From Dysgonomonas sp. 511 (lineage in GTDB: Bacteria; Bacteroidota; Bacteroidia; Bacteroidales; Dysgonomonadaceae): a stretch of DNA of 64,000 bases. Position 1 is the first letter of the stretch, and each line of letters starts with the position of its first letter. A program made the translations under genes and the position numbers. This document shows, piece after piece, positions 45,409-55,541 of this stretch. The DNA lies in the NCBI RefSeq assembly GCF_010501105.1, contig NZ_QVMQ01000011.1, positions 1 through 64,000 of the forward strand, given 5' to 3'. The notes beneath the pieces were generated by a model. The model was not told the DNA's origin. It saw nothing but the letters and a program-made list of their open reading frames with translations, and made no database searches.

Positions 45409-45724
45409 TAGGAGAAGATTAAAACCACTACTTTTTTCATGGCTTCAAAAACACAATTCGACTGATAATCAATTGTGTAAAACTCACAAACCACTACTTT
45501 TTTTATTCAAAAAAAAGTAAGGGTATTCAATTCATATAATTTTGAATTATTAAGTTTTTGGACAATATTCCTTAAATAAAAATTCATCCGGTTATATGTA
45601 TAATACCTAAATAAAAACAAATTGCACCATGACCTGAAATCAGTACTGAATCTTACGGAGGGCATATTCCCGCCTTCAAAATCTAAAAATCTCCATTTAC
45701 CGATTTATTTAAACCTAAATTATC
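45409..45724 (+). promoter_or_regulatory. Regulatory region between the DUF6377 gene and susC
   Basis: A 16-bp direct repeat AAACCACTACTTTTTT occurs at 45422-45437 and 45488-45503, 66 bases apart. Between them is a perfect 8-bp dyad, ACACAATT (45451-45458) with AATTGTGT (45471-45478). Right after the second copy is a near-mirror (AAAAAAAAGTAAGGGT, 45508-45523) that would pair with it. TAATTTTG at 45537-45544 fits the -7 element without a TTTG upstream, which suits an activator-dependent promoter. The leader is then about 170 bases. Confidence 0.6.
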
Positions 45725-48688
45725 ATGAAATGTAAAGAAAAGCAACCTTGTAAAAAATCAATGTACAAGATCCTTCTTGTAATGGCTATGTTGTGCCCGC
45801 TGTTTGCCTTTGCCCAAAATAACAGGAATATAACAGGAACAGTGACCGACGCCGCTACAGGCGAAACCCTCATCGGTGTATCGGTAGTACAAAAAGGTAC
45901 TACAAACGGAACGATGACCGATGTAGACGGAAAATATTCGATAAACGTACCCGAAAATTCGACCTTGGTTTTCACCTATCTGGGATTTAACACAGTAGAA
46001 ATAAAAGCCTCATCATCGACAATAGATGTGAAGATGCAGGAACAAACTCGTGCTTTAGACGAAGTTATCGTCATCGGATATGGCACCCAGCGCAAAGCCG
46101 ACATCACCACTGCCGTGGCCAGTGTAAGTGCCGAAGAATGGGAAAACAGGCCTATCATGTCGGCTCAGCAAGCCCTGCAAGGAAAAGCCTCCGGCGTACA
46201 GGTAGTACAGCCTTCGGGCAAACCGGGTGTTGGCATACAGGTGCGTGTACGCGGTGCTACATCTCTCAATGCCGGCAACGACCCCATATATGTTGTCGAT
46301 GGCATCATAACCAACGATATCTCAAATATCTCGCCGAGCGATATAGAAAACATGCAGATCCTCAAAGACGCCTCCTCTGCCGCTATCTACGGTAGCCGCG
46401 CCGCCAACGGGGTGGTACTCATTACCACAAAAAGAGGAGCGAAAGGAAAGGCTCAGGTAGATATTTCGATGTATGCCGGATTCTCCAATATCACCAAAAA
46501 TATTAAAACCCTCAATACAAAAGAGTACTACAACCTGATGGAAGAAATCGGGCTAAGCGTAGACCGTACAAACCACAATTATACCAACTGGGCCAAAGAA
46601 ATGTACGGCACAGGATATCAGCAAAACTATCAGGCATCCGTATCGGGCAGTACCGACAAAACGAGCTATTATGTATCGGGCAACTACCAACAGGAAAAAG
46701 GCGTCATATCTCCAGCCGAATACGACAGATTTTCGTTCAGGAGCAACATAAGCTCGGAAGTGACATCGTGGCTGAAAATAAATACAAACATGAGCTTCGC
46801 CCGCAATACACGCATGGATGCTACCGACAACGCCAATTCGGGACGCGGGGGCATCATCATGTCCATCATCAATACACCGCCATCGATGCCGATATGGGAT
46901 GTTGACAATCCCGGCCAGTATGCAACCAATCCCTACCAGTCGTCGTGGGAAAACCCGTATGCACAGGCAAACACATACGACAAAAACAGAGAATACCGCT
47001 TCATGGGGAATCTGGAACTGGACTTCACCATACTCGAAGGCTTACATTTCAAACCGAGATTCTCTGCCGACTTCACATCGCACACATGGGACAAATTTAT
47101 CGACCCGATAAAAACAGGTTACGGACGCCAGGCCAACGGGCGAGGCGAACATGCCGACGACGATTACCTGACATGGCAAAGCGAGAATATTTTGTCGTAT
47201 AACAAGAAATTCAACGAAAGCCACAACTTCGGTTTCGTAGGAGGAGCAACCTTCCAACGCTACAGGCACAACAATGCCTATATGTCGGTCGAAGATTTTG
47301 TGAAAGGCACTACATACGAAACCATGACCCTGAATATGGCTAACAAAATAAATAATGCGACCACATCCAAAGACGGGAATTCACTGATTTCGTACCTGGC
47401 AAGGGTTCAGTACGATTACGAAAGCCGCTACCTGTTTACTGCCAACTTCCGCACCGATGGCTCGTCGAAGCTGTATCACAAATGGGCATACTTCCCGTCG
47501 GCATCGGCCGGATGGCGTTTCTCAAGCGAGAAATTTTTCGAACCGCTGACCAATGTTGTCGACGATGCAAAACTGAGAATCGGCTGGGGACGCATAGGAA
47601 ACCAAGGTGGTATAGGCAGTTACGATTCGTACGACAAATATAATATCAGCAAACAAGAAACATCGGGCGAAGGCCCCGCCGTAACTCCTGGCAAACTTGG
47701 GAACCGCGACCTGAAATGGGAAAAAACGACGCAGTACAACGCCGGATTCGACTTTTCGTTCTTCAACTCGCGCCTGATAGCAGAAATAGACGCATACTAC
47801 AAAAAGACAACAGACCTGCTACTCGAAACCAAACTGCCTAGCTCTACAGGAATTAGTTTTCCGATGAGAAACGATGGCGAAATGGTAAATAAAGGTTTCG
47901 AATTTAACCTGAACGGAAAAATTCTTACAGGAAGCTTCAAGTGGGATGCCAACCTAAATATGTCTTTCAACAAGAATAAACTCTCTAAACTGGGCTTGAC
48001 CAAAAGAATATATACCGCCAATATAGAAAGTACGAACGATGACATTATCATTGTCAAAGAAGGATTGCCTCTAGGCTCTTTCTATGGATACATCTCCGAA
48101 GGTGTCGATCCTGAAACGGGAGATATCATGTACCGCGACCTCGATGGCAACGGACAGATAACGCCTGACGACAAAACAGTGATAGGCGATGCACAGCCCG
48201 ACTTCACGTTCGGATTTACACACAACCTGTCGTGGAAAAACTTTACACTGAGTGCATTCTTCAACGGTTCGTACGGCAACGATATATTCAATGCTACACG
48301 AATAGACTCTGAAGGTATGTTCGATTCGAAAAACCAATCGACAACAGTGCTCAACAGATGGGTACGGCCGGGTATGATAACCGATGTGCCAAGAGCAGGA
48401 AACCTGCAAAATTCATGGGCCTCGACACGGTTTGTAGAAGATGGTTCTTTCATCCGCCTGAAATCGCTGACCCTATCCTATAACTTCGATCCTAAAATCT
48501 GCAGGCTATTCGCTGCCAGCAAACTAAATATATACGGAACCGTAAACAACCTGTTTACGCTGACTAAATACAGGGGATACGATCCCGAATTGAGCTGGAC
48601 AAGCGGAAACGCGGCGCAATTGGGAATCGACATGGGAACATATCCTCAAGCCCGTACATTTATTTTCGGATTCAACCTTACTTTTTAA
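45725..48688 (+). CDS. SusC/RagA-type TonB-dependent outer-membrane transporter
   Basis: A 987-residue importer of oligosaccharides. Signal peptide near residues 13-35 (ending AFAQ), then the carboxypeptidase-D-like domain ITGTVTDAATGETLIGVSV, the TonB-box-like stretch ALDEVIVIGYGTQRKADIT, a plug domain with GVQVVQPSGKPG and VRVRGATSLNAGNDPIYVVDGI, and a 22-strand barrel ending in FNLTF. It partners SusD 12 bases downstream. The two would form the pedal-bin complex for glycan capture; substrate is inferred from the enzymes, not from the sequence itself. Confidence 0.95.
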   Translation: MKCKEKQPCKKSMYKILLVMAMLCPLFAFAQNNRNITGTVTDAATGETLIGVSVVQKGTTNGTMTDVDGKYSINVPENSTLVFTYLGFNTVEIKASSSTIDVKMQEQTRALDEVIVIGYGTQRKADITTAVASVSAEEWENRPIMSAQQALQGKASGVQVVQPSGKPGVGIQVRVRGATSLNAGNDPIYVVDGIITNDISNISPSDIENMQILKDASSAAIYGSRAANGVVLITTKRGAKGKAQVDISMYAGFSNITKNIKTLNTKEYYNLMEEIGLSVDRTNHNYTNWAKEMYGTGYQQNYQASVSGSTDKTSYYVSGNYQQEKGVISPAEYDRFSFRSNISSEVTSWLKINTNMSFARNTRMDATDNANSGRGGIIMSIINTPPSMPIWDVDNPGQYATNPYQSSWENPYAQANTYDKNREYRFMGNLELDFTILEGLHFKPRFSADFTSHTWDKFIDPIKTGYGRQANGRGEHADDDYLTWQSENILSYNKKFNESHNFGFVGGATFQRYRHNNAYMSVEDFVKGTTYETMTLNMANKINNATTSKDGNSLISYLARVQYDYESRYLFTANFRTDGSSKLYHKWAYFPSASAGWRFSSEKFFEPLTNVVDDAKLRIGWGRIGNQGGIGSYDSYDKYNISKQETSGEGPAVTPGKLGNRDLKWEKTTQYNAGFDFSFFNSRLIAEIDAYYKKTTDLLLETKLPSSTGISFPMRNDGEMVNKGFEFNLNGKILTGSFKWDANLNMSFNKNKLSKLGLTKRIYTANIESTNDDIIIVKEGLPLGSFYGYISEGVDPETGDIMYRDLDGNGQITPDDKTVIGDAQPDFTFGFTHNLSWKNFTLSAFFNGSYGNDIFNATRIDSEGMFDSKNQSTTVLNRWVRPGMITDVPRAGNLQNSWASTRFVEDGSFIRLKSLTLSYNFDPKICRLFAASKLNIYGTVNNLFTLTKYRGYDPELSWTSGNAAQLGIDMGTYPQARTFIFGFNLTF

Positions 48689-48700
48689 AAATCATACGAT

Positions 48701-50218
48701 ATGAAATACAATATAAAGAACATCTTCTGTGGAGCTATCGCCTGCATGTCGCTTGCAGCATGTAACTTCCTCGACGAAGCTCCCTATTCGGAACTGACCA
48801 ACGAAAACTGGGGTTCGGGCGACAAAGACCATGCAACCGAATATACTACCGCCACCCAGATGGAACAGCTTTTGACAGGTGCTTATGGTGATTTTGCCAG
48901 TGAATTCTGGCAACTCGACCTATATATAATGAACGAAGCGCAATCGGACAACGCCTATGCAGGAGAAGACAAAGACCAGACCCGGCAGATAGACGAATTC
49001 AGAATGTCGTCGTCGAACGGAACAGCCAGCCGCGACTGGAGCTACCTTTATTCGCATATATCGAAAGCAAACACCATCATTGAGTGGATACCTAAGATAA
49101 AAGACTCCGCCCTGACCGAAAAACGCAGGGGAGAAATAAGCGGCGATGCACATTTTATGAGGGCTATAGCCTATTTCAACCTTGTACGCCTTTTCGGCCA
49201 TGTACCTTTGATTACCCAATATATACCTGAAATAAGTGTAGACAATATCGAAGAAATATACCCCCTCTTGTATCCGAGCCAGGCAGAAATAAGCGATATA
49301 TATACCCAGATAATAGACGACCTCGAATATGCAGAAGAAAATGTAATGGATTATTCGGCCGATAAGTTCAAGATTACAAAAGCATTGGTAAGACTACAAT
49401 TAGCTGAGGTATATGCTACCAAAGATGGCTTCCAGAATGCCGATTGGAATCAGGTAAAGAAATACGCCAAACTGATAACCAGCGACACCCGCTACGGTTT
49501 GCTGGACAATTTCGACGACCTCTTTGCCATAGACGACAACCCTGCCAGCGGAACATTGCCGAATATAAACCTGAAAAACGAACACTCGAAAGAGTCTATC
49601 TTCGAAGTAGATTACAACAGTTGGTCGACACTCGGCAACTGGGGCGCACAAATGGTATATGGCCTCGATTGGAAGAAATTCTGCACTCCCAGCCAGGATT
49701 TACACAGAGCCTTTACAAATGCAGGCGATGTTGTACGCCGCGATGCAACTATCAGGTTCGGCAACGTAACCGGCAAATGGACAGACAAATACTGGGCAGC
49801 AAACCAATATCCGTTCTCGAATAAGATGAGGGCGCAGGAAGCAGCGAATATCGTATTGTTTCGCCTACCGGAAGCCATCTTATTACTAGCCGATGCCGAA
49901 AATGAACTTGGCAACCTGACAGAAGCCAAGAAACTGGTAGATATAGTAAGAGACCGGGCAGGGCTTACAGGCACTACAGCCAACACGAAAGAAACCATGC
50001 GCCTGGCAATAGAAAACGAACACCGCCTCGAATTTGCTTTAGAAGGAAAACGCTGGTTCGACCTCAAACGCAGAGGAAGGTTTATTCAGGCAATGAAAGC
50101 ATGCACTGACCATCAAAGCGAATATGCCGGCAGCCTCAACGACAACAGGCTCATATGGCCTATACCTCAAAGCGAAAAAGAGATGAACGAAAATCTTGTT
50201 CAGAATCCGGGTTATTAA
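48701..50218 (+). CDS. SusD/RagB-type glycan-binding lipoprotein
   Basis: A 505-residue surface lipoprotein that closes over SusC. The signal peptide ends ACMSLAACNF, with acylated Cys at about residue 22. The TPR scaffold includes GDAHFMRAIAYFNLVRLFGHVPL and ILLLADAENELGN; the C-terminus has the family motif NEHRLEFALEGKRWFDLKRRG and RLIWPIPQSE. It is co-transcribed with susC. Confidence 0.95.
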   Translation: MKYNIKNIFCGAIACMSLAACNFLDEAPYSELTNENWGSGDKDHATEYTTATQMEQLLTGAYGDFASEFWQLDLYIMNEAQSDNAYAGEDKDQTRQIDEFRMSSSNGTASRDWSYLYSHISKANTIIEWIPKIKDSALTEKRRGEISGDAHFMRAIAYFNLVRLFGHVPLITQYIPEISVDNIEEIYPLLYPSQAEISDIYTQIIDDLEYAEENVMDYSADKFKITKALVRLQLAEVYATKDGFQNADWNQVKKYAKLITSDTRYGLLDNFDDLFAIDDNPASGTLPNINLKNEHSKESIFEVDYNSWSTLGNWGAQMVYGLDWKKFCTPSQDLHRAFTNAGDVVRRDATIRFGNVTGKWTDKYWAANQYPFSNKMRAQEAANIVLFRLPEAILLLADAENELGNLTEAKKLVDIVRDRAGLTGTTANTKETMRLAIENEHRLEFALEGKRWFDLKRRGRFIQAMKACTDHQSEYAGSLNDNRLIWPIPQSEKEMNENLVQNPGY

Positions 50219-50238
50219 TCATCTAAAGCATTAAAATC

Positions 50239-51651
50239 ATGAATTTCATATATAAAACAATAATATGCGGAATACTCGCCACCTTCTTATTTGCCTCGTG
50301 CGAAGAAAAAGATGAAAGAACGGTATTTTCCCACTCAACTCCGGTAATAGAATCGGCGGCTATCAATCCATCGGCTTTCGTTTATGGCGATTCCATTACT
50401 ATCACGGCAAAAGTATCCGATCCGGCAACACCGCTTTCCACACTGGAAATGAAAATGATAGTAAACGACGTGCTGGTTGCCACCCAATCAATAAGGACAG
50501 CCGGAAACAGTGCCGAAGTTTCGCGAAAATTTAAAGTAGCCAATGTGGCCGAATTGCCTGAAGATGCCGATGTAGAAATACTACTCACTCTGATAAATGT
50601 GGAAGGTGACAAAACTACAGGAACCATAACAGGTGTGAAAGGCAAAAGAACCTATTTCGACAAGTTGTATGCCGTTCTCGACGATGGGCAGGTATTTACA
50701 CTCACCTCTCAGGGTGCGAAAACCGACAAATACCAATCGGAAGATATACTATTGAAGTCGAACAGCATCAGGTATAAGATAGCAGAGAAAATCGCCGCCG
50801 ACAATCAGATAGACTATAGTGGGCATGTATGGGGCTATGCAGGAGGAACAATCCAGCTGGTGGATGAAACGGGAGATTATATAACAACAACCAATTCATC
50901 GCTGAAAACGATAGAAAGCATTGTATTCGACACTTATTTGTTCAACACAACAATCTCAGGAGAAGCTTTCGACCCGAATGCCATAACGCTCAACCTCGAC
51001 GATTTCACCGATGTTACGATGGATGGCGAAACCTACAAGAAGATAACCCTGCCGCTGACGGCTAATAAGAAACTGGGACTCGAAGGCGACTTAGCCTCTC
51101 TCGATGTAGTATTCAACCCTGACTATTTCGACAGGACGAGCGCAAACGAAGTTAAATTCCTCGGCACAGACGGAGACTGGGTTATCCACTACAATATAGT
51201 GCGCAAGATGGTTATCATCAACCAGCCTACACCAGCCTTCCCTGATGTATTGTTTGCTGTCGGCTTCGGATTGGGATATCCTACCAAAGTTACCGAAGAT
51301 GTAATAAACACCGCCTATCCCGACAAGCACCGTACCACTACCAACTGGGAACGCAGAGCCAATTGCCTGCTCGATTACATCCTCTTCCGCAAGATAAGCG
51401 ACAATGTATATCAAGGCACATTCTATATGCCGGGCGACCACGACGATTATGCAAGCTTCAAGTTCTTCGAAGGGCTGAACTGGGAAAATGAAAAAGGAGC
51501 AAATGACTATACATTTACCGGAGAGGCTATAATCTCGCCCGGAGGAGGAGGCAACTGGGACTCGGCCGCAGGAATGGAACATACACATTACAGAATGACC
51601 ATCGACCTTGCTGCAAAGACAGTGCATACCGAAAAATTCACTTTACCATAA
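50239..51651 (+). CDS. Surface glycan-binding-type lipoprotein of the PUL
   Basis: A 470-residue lipoprotein (signal ILATFLFASCEEKDE, Cys about residue 21) that begins with an Ig-like or bacterial-type domain (VIESAAINPSAFVYGDSITITAKVSD) and continues in two beta-rich domains. The last contains aromatic residues in GHVWGYAGG and FKFFEGLNWENEKG that could bind sugar. It occupies the position of surface glycan-binding proteins (SusE/F-like) downstream of susD. I do not recognise an exact family, and it has no catalytic motif. A hairpin follows it. Confidence 0.75.
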   Translation: MNFIYKTIICGILATFLFASCEEKDERTVFSHSTPVIESAAINPSAFVYGDSITITAKVSDPATPLSTLEMKMIVNDVLVATQSIRTAGNSAEVSRKFKVANVAELPEDADVEILLTLINVEGDKTTGTITGVKGKRTYFDKLYAVLDDGQVFTLTSQGAKTDKYQSEDILLKSNSIRYKIAEKIAADNQIDYSGHVWGYAGGTIQLVDETGDYITTTNSSLKTIESIVFDTYLFNTTISGEAFDPNAITLNLDDFTDVTMDGETYKKITLPLTANKKLGLEGDLASLDVVFNPDYFDRTSANEVKFLGTDGDWVIHYNIVRKMVIINQPTPAFPDVLFAVGFGLGYPTKVTEDVINTAYPDKHRTTTNWERRANCLLDYILFRKISDNVYQGTFYMPGDHDDYASFKFFEGLNWENEKGANDYTFTGEAIISPGGGGNWDSAAGMEHTHYRMTIDLAAKTVHTEKFTLP

Positions 51652-51670
51652 GAAAATACATATAGCAACC

Positions 51671-51700
51671 TTTCCCTCTGCTATATACGGCAGAGGGAAA
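51671..51700 (+). other. Perfect 11-bp hairpin between the binding-protein gene and the first GH30 gene
   Basis: TTTCCCTCTGC (51671-51681) pairs with 51690-51700 over an 8-base loop, with no T-run after it. It may protect or divide the transcript rather than end it. Confidence 0.7.
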
Positions 51701-51719
51701 ACTCAAAGAATAAAATAAT

Positions 51720-53171
51720 ATGAAAAAATATCTGATACCCATACTATCTATATTTCTGGCTACATCCTGTATCAACTACAATACAGATTCGGGATTCAGC
51801 GACGAAGACAAAGAGCAGGGTTCGACCGAAGGCAACGATGTGAGAATGTGGCTCACCACCCAGTCGAAAGTATATATGCTGAAAGAGCAGCCTATCGAAT
51901 ACTCAAACGACATTACAGACCTTGTGGTAAGGCTCGAACCTTCGGTTACGCACCAAACCATCGACGGATTTGGAGGAGGACTTACAGGTTCGTCTGCCTA
52001 CCTGCTGAAACAAATGAGCACCGAAGCCCGGGCAAAAGCACTCAAAGACCTTTTCGACCCGAAAGAAGGAGCAGGGCTCGAAAGCCTGAGGCTCTGTATC
52101 GGTGCATCCGACTTCTCTATGGATTTATATACATATTGCGACAAAGAGGGAATTGAAAATTTCGCTATACCCGAAATTGATAAACGCGACCTGTTGCCCG
52201 TGCTGAAAGAAATACTAACTATAAATCAGAATATCAAACTAATAGCCAGCCCGTGGTCGCCTCCGGCATGGATGAAAAGCTCAGGGAAACTAAATCATGG
52301 AACGCTAAAAGGCGCAGAAGTATATGACGACTACGCTACATACTTTGTAAAATATATTCAGGCAATGAAAGCCGAAGGCATCACTATCGACGCCATCACT
52401 CTGCAAAATGAAGCCGATTTCGAATCGGGAGTACACCCGTCGATGAAAATGTCGTGGGAAGAGCAAGCCGAAATTATAGGCAAACATCTGGGCCCTAAAT
52501 TCCGCGAAAACGGGATAACAACCAAGATACTTATTCTCGACCACAATTTCGACATATACGATTATGCCATCAATGTATTGGGCGACCCTGTTGCCAGCCA
52601 ATACATACATGGAACGGCATTTCACGGATATGCAGGCAAGCCTTCGGCTATAAATGCCGTAAAAACAGCTTTCCCCGATAAAAGCATCTACGAAACCGAA
52701 CTTTCGGGCGGCGGATGGAATACCGGTAGCGAGATGGAAACAATGTTCTACTACCTTACCGATTTCCTTGTGCCTTGCATCCAAAATGGTTCGAGCAACT
52801 ATATGATGTTCAATATCGCCCTCAACTCGCAGCACGGCCCTGTAACTCCCGGCGGCGTATTCTGCGAAGATTGCAGGGGAATTGTCACCATAGATGGCGA
52901 CACCTATAAAAGAGAACTTGAATATTACCTGTTGGGTCATTTCGCCAAAGTATGCCGCAGCGGGGCGAAAATGATAGGCACATCGTTTACCGGAACACTG
53001 CCCGACGGCGCTACTGCCACTGCATTCAGCAATCCTGATGGCAGCCGGGGACTTGTTATCGTAAATCAATCGGGCAATAATATCAACCTGACAGTAAAAG
53101 ACCAGACTACGGGCAAACGTTTCGTATATACAGTACCAAATGCTGCCGTAGCCTCATTTTTACTCAAATAA
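51720..53171 (+). CDS. GH30 family glycoside hydrolase, lipoprotein (first of two)
   Basis: Lipid-anchored (signal MKKYLIPILSIFLATSC, Cys 17), 483 residues. A clan GH-A barrel with IDGFGGGLTGSSAYLL, IASPWSPPAWMKSSG, the acid/base region TLQNEA (Glu 231) and the nucleophile region YETELSGGGW (Glu 327), followed by a beta-sandwich tail. GH30 enzymes act on beta-linked glucans, galactans or xylans; by context beta-1,6-glucan is my best guess. The segment after the acid/base Glu is Ala-Asp (NEA) instead of the usual NEP, which may affect activity. It lies 69 bases after the binding protein. Confidence 0.88.
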   Translation: MKKYLIPILSIFLATSCINYNTDSGFSDEDKEQGSTEGNDVRMWLTTQSKVYMLKEQPIEYSNDITDLVVRLEPSVTHQTIDGFGGGLTGSSAYLLKQMSTEARAKALKDLFDPKEGAGLESLRLCIGASDFSMDLYTYCDKEGIENFAIPEIDKRDLLPVLKEILTINQNIKLIASPWSPPAWMKSSGKLNHGTLKGAEVYDDYATYFVKYIQAMKAEGITIDAITLQNEADFESGVHPSMKMSWEEQAEIIGKHLGPKFRENGITTKILILDHNFDIYDYAINVLGDPVASQYIHGTAFHGYAGKPSAINAVKTAFPDKSIYETELSGGGWNTGSEMETMFYYLTDFLVPCIQNGSSNYMMFNIALNSQHGPVTPGGVFCEDCRGIVTIDGDTYKRELEYYLLGHFAKVCRSGAKMIGTSFTGTLPDGATATAFSNPDGSRGLVIVNQSGNNINLTVKDQTTGKRFVYTVPNAAVASFLLK

Positions 53172-53184
53172 AGATTGTTTGGCA

Positions 53185-53217
53185 AGAGCCTGCAAAGATA
53201 CACAGCAGGCTCTTTTT
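53185..53217 (+). terminator. Terminator or attenuator between the two GH30 genes
   Basis: AGAGCCTGC (53185-53193) pairs with GCAGGCTCT (53205-53213) over an 11-base loop, then TTTTT. It probably reduces transcription of the genes downstream. Confidence 0.8.
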
Positions 53218-53252
53218 CCTATAGTTATAAAGAATATGAATAAAAGCTTCTC

Positions 53253-54722
53253 ATGAAAAAATTACTTCTTACCTCAATATGTTGTCTCACTCTTTTATCC
53301 TGTAGCAGGAAAGAGAACTATGCCGAACTCTATATTACCACTGCCGATAAAACGATGACAATGCAGAAAGATTCTGCAATATTGATTTCTAAATCGGACA
53401 TTAAAACAACGGAAAACGTCATTACCTTATTCCCCGGCGAAAAATATCAGGAAATGGACGGGTTTGGCGCAGCCATCACAGGGTCGAGCAGCTACAACCT
53501 GCTAAAGATGGCTCCCGAAAACAGGACGGCAATACTAAAAGAAACCTTCGATCCCAAAGATGGCTACGGCTATAGCTATATACGGATTTCTATCGGGGCT
53601 TCCGATTTCTCTCTCGATGAATATACCTATTGCGACAAGCCGGGAATAGAGAATTTTGCCCTGCATGAATACGACAAGCGCGACCTGCTCCCTATCTTGA
53701 AAGAAATAAAAGCAATCAATCCCGATGTAAAGATAATGGGTTCGCCGTGGTCGTGTCCCAAATGGATGAAGGTAGATAACCTGAAAAACCTGAAACCATT
53801 CGATTCGTGGACAAGCGGGCAACTCAACCCTAAATACTACCAGGACTATGCTGCATACTTCGTAAAATACATACAGGCAATGGAGGCCGAAGGATTTCAT
53901 ATAGACGCCGTCACCATACAAAACGAACCGCTCAACAGAGGCAATTCGATGTCACTATACATGACATGGCAGGAACAACGCGACTTTGTAAAAGAAGCCT
54001 TAGGCCCTGCGTTTGAAAAGGCAGGAATAAAGACAAAAATTGTAGTCTACGACCACAATTACAACTATGACGACAACAAACCCGAAAACCACGACCAAGG
54101 GCAATACCCGCTCAAGATATATGAAGATGCCGACGCTGCAAAGTATATCGACGGCGCTGCATACCATGCCTATGGCGGCGACAAATCGGAACTGCTGGCG
54201 ATCCACAATGCACGCCCCGACAAGAACCTGTACTTCACCGAAATGTCGATAGGGCTATGGGGCGAAGGCTACTCATTTGGCCGCGACCTGATGTGGAACA
54301 TGAAGGAAGTCTGCATCGGCACCATCAATAACTACAACAAAGCCGTAATCATGTGGAATTACATGCTCGACGACAAGCATGGCCCCGACCGTCCGGGAGG
54401 ATGCGACATCTGTCTGGGATGTATCACCATCGACTCCGAAGATTATATTACTATGGACAAAAACAGCCATTATTATACAATGGCTCATCTATCGAAAGTA
54501 GTGAAACCGGGAAGTCATCGTATCAAGTCGGAAAGCAGTGCCACAGGTGGTATATATCATTCGGCATTCCAGAATCCCGACAAATCGCTTTCTGTAGTAT
54601 TGGTGAACGAAACATCTGCTCAAACTCCGATAACAATACAGGAAGGAGAGGTAGCTTTTACGTACAATGTGCCGGCAAAATCGGTTATTTCATTTATCTT
54701 TGGGGATGATCCAGAACCGTAA
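53253..54722 (+). CDS. GH30 family glycoside hydrolase, lipoprotein (second of two)
   Basis: A paralogue of the preceding gene, 489 residues with lipoprotein signal MKKLLLTSICCLTLLSC. Motifs are MDGFGAAITGSSSYNLL, MGSPWSCPKWMK, acid/base TIQNEP (Glu 225) and nucleophile YFTEMS (Glu 330), so all usual catalytic features are intact. It is closer to the canonical GH30_3-like enzymes, whose characterised Bacteroides member is an endo-beta-1,6-glucanase. Specificity is inferred by family resemblance. It lies 81 bases downstream of the first GH30, with a terminator between them. Confidence 0.9.
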   Translation: MKKLLLTSICCLTLLSCSRKENYAELYITTADKTMTMQKDSAILISKSDIKTTENVITLFPGEKYQEMDGFGAAITGSSSYNLLKMAPENRTAILKETFDPKDGYGYSYIRISIGASDFSLDEYTYCDKPGIENFALHEYDKRDLLPILKEIKAINPDVKIMGSPWSCPKWMKVDNLKNLKPFDSWTSGQLNPKYYQDYAAYFVKYIQAMEAEGFHIDAVTIQNEPLNRGNSMSLYMTWQEQRDFVKEALGPAFEKAGIKTKIVVYDHNYNYDDNKPENHDQGQYPLKIYEDADAAKYIDGAAYHAYGGDKSELLAIHNARPDKNLYFTEMSIGLWGEGYSFGRDLMWNMKEVCIGTINNYNKAVIMWNYMLDDKHGPDRPGGCDICLGCITIDSEDYITMDKNSHYYTMAHLSKVVKPGSHRIKSESSATGGIYHSAFQNPDKSLSVVLVNETSAQTPITIQEGEVAFTYNVPAKSVISFIFGDDPEP

Positions 54723-54725
54723 CTT

Positions 54726-55541
54726 ATGAAAAAAACATTTGCAATCTTTTTCCTCCTGTTATTTAGTATTTTATCGAAAGGACAAGACAATGATAAAATA
54801 CAATATGCCTTCGTGAAAGACATCGCGTATGTCGAAATCACAGAAAGTGATGAATACAAGAAAGAACGCTGTAAGCTTGATATCTATTATCCAAAAAACA
54901 GGCAAGGCTTCGCTACTATCGTCTGGTTTCACGGCGGCGGGCTCGAAGGCGGCGGGAAAGGCATCCCCAACGAACTGAAGGACAAAGGATATGCAATAGT
55001 GGCCGTAAATTACAGGCTCAGCCCAAAAGCAGGATACCCGGCCTATATAGAAGATGCAGCACAGTCGGTGGCATGGGTATTCAACAATATACAATCATTC
55101 GGTGGCAGTCCCGGTAAGATATACATATCGGGACATTCCGCCGGTGGATACCTCACACTAATGGTAGGCTTAGACAAATCTTACCTGGCAAAATATAATA
55201 TAGATGCCGACAGCATAAAAGGGTTGCTCCCCATCAGCGGACAGACCAACACACATTATACGATCAGGAAAGAAAGGAAGCTTCCCGACCTGATACCTAT
55301 AATAGACGAGTATGCCCCGTTGAACCAAGCAAGGAAGGGCGTTCCCCCTACCCTGCTGATTACCGGTGACCGACGATTGGAAATGACAGCCAGATATGAA
55401 GAAAACCTGCATCTGGAGGCTATATTAAAGGCCTTAGGGAACAAAGTTGAGTTGCTCGAGTTGCAAGGCTTCGATCATGGCAATGTATATATTCCGGGCT
55501 GCCTGCTGATGGCAGACTGGATAAAGAAAAGTAACAGGTAA
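54726..55541 (+). CDS. Alpha/beta hydrolase (esterase-type), secreted
   Basis: 271 residues after a signal peptide (MKKTFAIFFLLLFSILSKGQ). The oxyanion motif is FHGGGLEGGG, the nucleophile Ser 138 lies in GHSAGGYL, Asp 215 in ITGDRRLE and His 251 in FDHGN, so the triad is complete. It belongs to the BD-FAE/CE10-like esterase group; in a PUL this suggests removal of acyl or aryl groups from the glycan, but the true substrate is unknown. It starts 3 bases after the second GH30 stop. Confidence 0.88.
   Translation: MKKTFAIFFLLLFSILSKGQDNDKIQYAFVKDIAYVEITESDEYKKERCKLDIYYPKNRQGFATIVWFHGGGLEGGGKGIPNELKDKGYAIVAVNYRLSPKAGYPAYIEDAAQSVAWVFNNIQSFGGSPGKIYISGHSAGGYLTLMVGLDKSYLAKYNIDADSIKGLLPISGQTNTHYTIRKERKLPDLIPIIDEYAPLNQARKGVPPTLLITGDRRLEMTARYEENLHLEAILKALGNKVELLELQGFDHGNVYIPGCLLMADWIKKSNR

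Noticed and set aside
46138..46395. Open frames inside susC and other large genes
   Set aside because: They are shadows of high-confidence coding sequence and show no start context or domain.
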